Part shown: positions 5,752 through 8,943 of the stretch, piece by piece | How the letters are laid out: every line of letters starts with the position of its first letter | How positions within the stretch are numbered: position 1 is the first letter of the stretch | Assembly: GCA_002296525.1 (NCBI GenBank) | Contig: DBIA01000001.1 | Coordinates: forward strand, 1 to 8,943 | Source: Candidatus Neomicrothrix sp. UBA814 | GTDB lineage: Bacteria > Actinomycetota > Acidimicrobiia > Acidimicrobiales > Poriferisodalaceae | Direction of reading: 5' to 3' | DNA: 8,943 bases | The notes under the pieces: generated by a model | Seen by the model: the letters and a program-made list of their open reading frames with translations, nothing else | Database searches by the model: none | Told to the model about the DNA's origin: nothing | Program-made: the position numbers and the translations under genes

Positions 5752-7422
5752 TTAGCCTCCTTGTGTTTCATCAAGCAGTTCGACGACATTAACAATGCTT
5801 TGATCAGTGACGACTCCCACAACGCGGCCAGCGGTGTCGACAACGGGATAGATGTCGACATCGGCTTCTTCCATGCGAGCGCTGACTTCTCGAACTGTCC
5901 ATGACAATCGAGCAGGGGTTAACCCCGCGATCATCACTTCTGAACATGCTGTCGTTGACCACAGGTCCTGTTCCATGTCGCCTACGTCACTGACTTTGAT
6001 GATTCCTCGAAATTCACCGTTGTTATCAGCGACGACCGCTTCTAGTTGTTTTCTGGGAAAAGCGAACCGCCACACAAAATCCGATAGCGAGTCCGCCGGT
6101 TGCACTGTTTGGAAGTCTCGTTTCATTGCTGAGGTGATGGGCATTTGGAACCGTCGTTCAAGATGCCCCACTCGGGTATCGCGCTGGTACTCCGACACAG
6201 ACGAACTGCCAACAACTACTTGGCTGACAGCAACAGCGATGAGACCCGGCACCACAAATGATGGAGCCCCAGTTGATTCAGCCACGAACATGACAGCAGC
6301 GAGCGGGGTGCGATATCCAGCCGCCAAAAACGCGGCCACACCAATGAAGGGGAAGAAAGCCATCGATTCCACGCCAACGTCGATCCAGCCCCCAACAATG
6401 CGACCAATAATGAGTCCCAGTACAGCAAGTGGGATAAACACTCCCCCTACCCCGCCGCTGGCAATCACCGTCGACGTAGCAATCAGTCGAATCGCGAAGA
6501 GCATTCCCAACATGGGCAATGTCTCATCTGGGTTCAGTACCCAACGAAGCACTTGACCTTCAGCAGTTGGACCCATTGACAGCGGCGCGTCGAACAGCAG
6601 ATCACTCAACACGACTAAACCAGCCGCGATGACACTCCCAGCAGCTGCGAGCACCCACCACGGTTGGGTGCGTTGCACCTGTTTGGCTCCTCTGATAGCT
6701 CTGCTGAACACCATCGCTGCGAGACCACATAAAGCCCCGACGATCGCTGCACCAACCAGTTCCCGCTGCCCGAAGCCGACTCGCACTAGATCTGTTCGAA
6801 CTTCGAACGGCAGGTCGTCATCCAACCCGCTCACCAAAACAAATGTCACATAGCTCGAAGCGCTCGACAGCAACGCAGGGAGTAGCGCCCGGCGACCCAA
6901 ATCGCCCTTATACGGTGACTCCAACGCAAACAACACCCCAGTTGCAGGTGCTTGAAACACTGCACTCACACCAGCGGCTGCTCCCGCTACCAGTAATGCC
7001 TGCCCATCTTTGTCTCTGAACAGCCAAGAAAGCCGTCGTTGAATTGCAGAACCAGTCGTCGCCCCTGCATAAATAGCCGGGCCTTCTAACCCAGCCGCTC
7101 CCCCCATACCAACCGTGGCGACACCAGCAATTAAGCGAAACGGCAGATGAATGACTTTCAAGACGTGTGACTTGTTGTGGTAGCCGCGTATGTATTCCTC
7201 TGACGTCGATGGGGACAACGGGTGACCTGCGTCGGAATACCTCAAAAGAAGTACAGCAAGCCAGAGTCCTAACGCGGGGGCAAGTGCCTGTTGCCAAAGA
7301 CTGCGATGCAAAATATCTTCAAGCAGAACTTTTTCGGCGAGTACCACAACACCAGCAACGATGAGACCAGTAACGACCCCTACCGCACCGTAAATGACGA
7401 AACGAAGAATTCTGTTTCTCAT
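5752..7422 (-). CDS. ClC-family chloride channel/transporter with C-terminal tandem CBS domains
   Basis: The 556-aa protein has a ClC membrane core (about 1-415) and a CBS pair (about 427-550, MPITSAMKRDF and then ACSEVMIAGLTP). The GxEGP motif is GLEGP (111-115), so the outer gating glutamate is kept as E113. The second half of the anion path has GGVFIP (326-331), and Y412 matches the central tyrosine (Y445 of E. coli ClC). Two positions differ from the classical H+/Cl- exchanger. The helix carrying the inner proton glutamate reads FALES (165-169), with serine where E. coli has E203. The GSGIP signature is replaced by LSPSTSEEY (69-77). CBS domains usually bind adenine nucleotides and may gate the protein. 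The ATG at 7422 lacks a visible ribosome-binding site. The gene is divergent from the MBL-fold hydrolase gene and leads a two-gene operon with the nitroreductase. Confidence 0.92.
   Translation of the reverse strand: MRNRILRFVIYGAVGVVTGLIVAGVVVLAEKVLLEDILHRSLWQQALAPALGLWLAVLLLRYSDAGHPLSPSTSEEYIRGYHNKSHVLKVIHLPFRLIAGVATVGMGGAAGLEGPAIYAGATTGSAIQRRLSWLFRDKDGQALLVAGAAAGVSAVFQAPATGVLFALESPYKGDLGRRALLPALLSSASSYVTFVLVSGLDDDLPFEVRTDLVRVGFGQRELVGAAIVGALCGLAAMVFSRAIRGAKQVQRTQPWWVLAAAGSVIAAGLVVLSDLLFDAPLSMGPTAEGQVLRWVLNPDETLPMLGMLFAIRLIATSTVIASGGVGGVFIPLAVLGLIIGRIVGGWIDVGVESMAFFPFIGVAAFLAAGYRTPLAAVMFVAESTGAPSFVVPGLIAVAVSQVVVGSSSVSEYQRDTRVGHLERRFQMPITSAMKRDFQTVQPADSLSDFVWRFAFPRKQLEAVVADNNGEFRGIIKVSDVGDMEQDLWSTTACSEVMIAGLTPARLSWTVREVSARMEEADVDIYPVVDTAGRVVGVVTDQSIVNVVELLDETQGG
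5756..5760 (-). promoter_or_regulatory. Ribosome-binding site for nitroreductase inside the end of clc
   Basis: GGAGG on the minus strand overlaps the final two glycine codons of clc, 6 nt before the GTG at 5749. It decides that start and suggests translational coupling between the two genes. Confidence 0.7.
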
Positions 7423-7537
7423 TGTCGGTCAAACAGGGGAAAGTTCATTAACACCATGATGCCGCGTGGCGTCCCCAAAAATGGTTCGCCATTGTTTCAA
7501 TCGATGACATTTTGAACTCGTGGGTACCCTTAGCCCT
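7423..7537. promoter_or_regulatory. Divergent promoter region clc / MBL hydrolase with small hairpin
   Basis: The region holds promoters for clc (minus) and the hydrolase operon (plus). For the plus strand, TACCCT (7525-7530) ends 7 nt before the ATG at 7538, and ATGACA (7504-7509) lies 15 bp further up, a possible leaderless promoter. AATGG (7480-7484), TTCG and CCATT (7489-7493) form a perfect 5-bp hairpin. On the minus strand it is followed by a short T-run and would lie in or near the clc leader. No clear clc -10/-35 pair was identified. Confidence 0.35.
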
Positions 7538-8257
7538 ATGACCACTAGCCGCTTCTACTTTCGTCAACTTCTTTCGGGGCGAGATTTCGCGAAAGACGAT
7601 CCGATGGCTGCCCAGATGGCGAACTTTGTGTATCTCATCGGTGACCGAGAAACCCGTGACGCCGTGATTGTCGACCCTGCCTACGGGGTGAGAGACATTT
7701 TAGACATCCTCGATCAGGACGGCATGCAACTGTCCGGGGTACTGGCTAGTCACTACCACCCCGACCATGTCGGCGGTTCCATGATGGGTCACACCATCGA
7801 AGGGGTTCGAGAACTCCTCGAAATCAAAGGCACGAAGATCCACGTCCAAGCCGAGGAAGCAGACCTAGTGAAAAAGGTCACCGAAGTCAGTGACGGGGAC
7901 CTTGAGATTCATCAGCCGGGTGACCATATCCTCGTGGGAGATGTGCGCGTTGACCTTCTGCACACCCCCGGGCATACACCCGGCAGTCAATGTTTCCTTG
8001 TTGAAGGGACACTTGTAGCAGGTGACACCCTTTTTCTCGAGGGTTGCGGACGCACTGATCTCCCCGGCAGCGACGCCACTGCCATGTATCACTCGCTTCA
8101 CAACACTCTGGCTAAAGTCCCCGACGACACTGTTTTATTTCCCGGTCATCGCTACTCATTTCACTCTTCAGCAACGATGGGCATGACACGAGAAATGAAC
8201 TACGTGTTTAAACCCGAGTCAGAAGAACAGTGGCTCATGATGTTCGGTGGCCAATGA
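7520..8257 (+). CDS. Metallo-beta-lactamase-fold hydrolase (glyoxalase II / persulfide dioxygenase-like)
   Basis: The 245-aa protein (239 aa from the alternative ATG at 7538) has a full set of MBL metal ligands. These are SHYHPDH with H78, H80, D82 and H83; HTPGH with H152; GDTLFLEGCGRTDLPG with D169; and FPGH with H210. The GCGRTDLPG segment is typical of the glyoxalase II / ETHE1 branch and not of antibiotic beta-lactamases. All ligands for a dinuclear site are present. Persulfide dioxygenases use only a subset for one iron, so the sequence alone does not separate thioesterase from persulfide dioxygenase. The downstream rhodanese, overlapping by ATGA, favours a role in persulfide or low-molecular-weight-thiol chemistry in the cytoplasm. 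The GTG at 7520 has no ribosome-binding site. The ATG at 7538, 7 nt after a -10-like TACCCT, is at least as likely as the start. Confidence 0.9.
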   Translation: MGTLSPMTTSRFYFRQLLSGRDFAKDDPMAAQMANFVYLIGDRETRDAVIVDPAYGVRDILDILDQDGMQLSGVLASHYHPDHVGGSMMGHTIEGVRELLEIKGTKIHVQAEEADLVKKVTEVSDGDLEIHQPGDHILVGDVRVDLLHTPGHTPGSQCFLVEGTLVAGDTLFLEGCGRTDLPGSDATAMYHSLHNTLAKVPDDTVLFPGHRYSFHSSATMGMTREMNYVFKPESEEQWLMMFGGQ

Positions 8258-8943
8258 ACACCCAGTTGCTTCCTCCCATTGTCACCGTCGAAGAACTCGT
8301 GGGCCGAACCGACATCGTTTTGTGTGATGTCCGTTGGTACCTCGACCGCACACCGGGACGAAGTAAATACAACGAGGGACACATTCCCGGGTCAATATTT
8401 GTTGACCTTGACGAACACTTGGCGACACTGCCCCGCAAGTCCGAAGGACGTCATCCACTACCAGCAGCGGCGTCGTTCGCAACAAGTTTGGGGTCACTCG
8501 GGATTAGTCATAACGACCCTGTTGTCGCATACGACGACGGTGGCGGCATGTCAGCCGGCCGTCTGGTGTGGATGCTCCGGGTTCTCGGTCACGACGCAGC
8601 CTTACTTGATGGAGGATTACAGGGGTGGACTGGTCAGCTCGAAACCTCGCCACACGTCCGTAGCGCAGTAGACCACCCAATCCGCGAATGGCCAACTGAA
8701 TTATTCGCCGACGCAGACGCTGCGGCGACCGCCGGAAATGATTCTTCTCAAGTCCTTATCGATGCTCGAAGCCCAGATCGATTCTCAGGAGAAAACGAGC
8801 CAGTAGACCCCAAAGCAGGACACATCCCGGGCGCGATCAATCTCCCATTCGCTCAAAATCTCTCACCTGACGGCTTTTTCGAGTCCCCAGAGCTACTGCG
8901 TCAAAAGTTCCAAAACGCCGGATGCACCGAAGGATCTGCAACC
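8254..8943 (+). CDS. Tandem-domain rhodanese (sulfurtransferase), 3' end outside window
   Basis: The reading frame from ATG at 8254 stays open to the window edge, giving 230 residues. Two rhodanese modules are visible. The N-terminal one (about 8-125) has VLCDVRWYL, YNEGHIPGSIFVDLD (39-53) and VVAYDDGGGMSAGRLVWMLR (90-109). Where an active module has the catalytic Cys, it has Asp (D94), so it is non-catalytic, as is usual for the first half of SseA/thiosulfate-sulfurtransferase-type proteins. The second module begins near 165 (VLIDARSPDRFSG) and shows KAGHIPGAINLPF (187-199). Its active-site Cys loop would lie beyond base 8943 and cannot be checked. Such enzymes move sulfane sulfur from thiosulfate or a persulfide or 3-mercaptopyruvate to cyanide or a thiol. 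The ATG overlaps the TGA stop of the MBL hydrolase (ATGA), so the two are almost certainly co-translated. Confidence 0.94.
   Translation, partial: MNTQLLPPIVTVEELVGRTDIVLCDVRWYLDRTPGRSKYNEGHIPGSIFVDLDEHLATLPRKSEGRHPLPAAASFATSLGSLGISHNDPVVAYDDGGGMSAGRLVWMLRVLGHDAALLDGGLQGWTGQLETSPHVRSAVDHPIREWPTELFADADAAATAGNDSSQVLIDARSPDRFSGENEPVDPKAGHIPGAINLPFAQNLSPDGFFESPELLRQKFQNAGCTEGSAT

Noticed and set aside
5852..6556. Long 234-aa open frame on the plus strand antisense to clc
   Set aside because: The opposite strand encodes a clear ClC/CBS protein. The antisense translation is low-complexity, rich in S/T/P/A, and lacks a promoter or recognisable domain.
6908..7297. 129-aa minus-strand frame inside clc
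   Set aside because: It is an out-of-frame shadow of the clc coding sequence, rich in Cys, Trp and Arg, without family resemblance.
8279..8695. Open frames on both strands in 8279-8695
   Set aside because: The frame starting at ATG 8254 encodes a clear tandem rhodanese through this region, so the others are shadows.

Overview
The window reads as a chromosomal segment of an actinobacterium. GC content is moderate, by eye a little over half. GTG starts are frequent, ribosome-binding sites are weak or absent at several genes, and some -10-like boxes lie 7-8 nt before a start codon, which suggests leaderless transcripts. The PheA, tandem rhodanese and NrtR-like proteins also have an actinobacterial look. 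Acidimicrobiia or a related marine/freshwater group would fit, but this is inference from style and not a database result. No insertion sequence, phage gene, CRISPR array or rRNA is visible.

Layout: 1-87 holds the tail of an unidentified gene. An AT-rich stretch with a 23-bp imperfect palindrome follows, then a NrtR-type regulator whose Nudix domain has lost its catalytic glutamates (166-897), then a six-helix membrane protein of unknown function (981-1592). Three tRNA genes come next: Arg(ACG) and Ser(GCT) on the minus strand, and Ser(TGA) diverging on the plus strand. The Ser(TGA) gene runs tail to tail, 4 nt apart, into pheA (prephenate dehydratase, minus). pheA is divergent from larB-larC (plus), two of the three genes that make the nickel-pincer nucleotide cofactor. 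They share a 4-nt GTGA overlap. larC converges on a minus-strand operon: a ClC chloride transporter with C-terminal CBS domains, followed 2 nt later by a nitroreductase-family flavoprotein. Divergent from clc is a metallo-beta-lactamase-fold hydrolase, overlapping by ATGA with a tandem-domain rhodanese (sulfurtransferase) that runs off the window.

Functional units: larBC should convert nicotinic acid adenine dinucleotide towards the Ni-pincer cofactor of lactate racemase-like enzymes, but larE and larA are not in this window. The hydrolase-rhodanese pair looks like a small thiol/persulfide sulfur-handling operon. The clc-nitroreductase pair is translationally linked but has no obvious common pathway. 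No clearly novel system was found. The points most worth a second look are the ClC with serine at the internal proton-glutamate position, the larBC pair without larE, the regulator with its candidate palindromic operator, and the very compact gene junctions.
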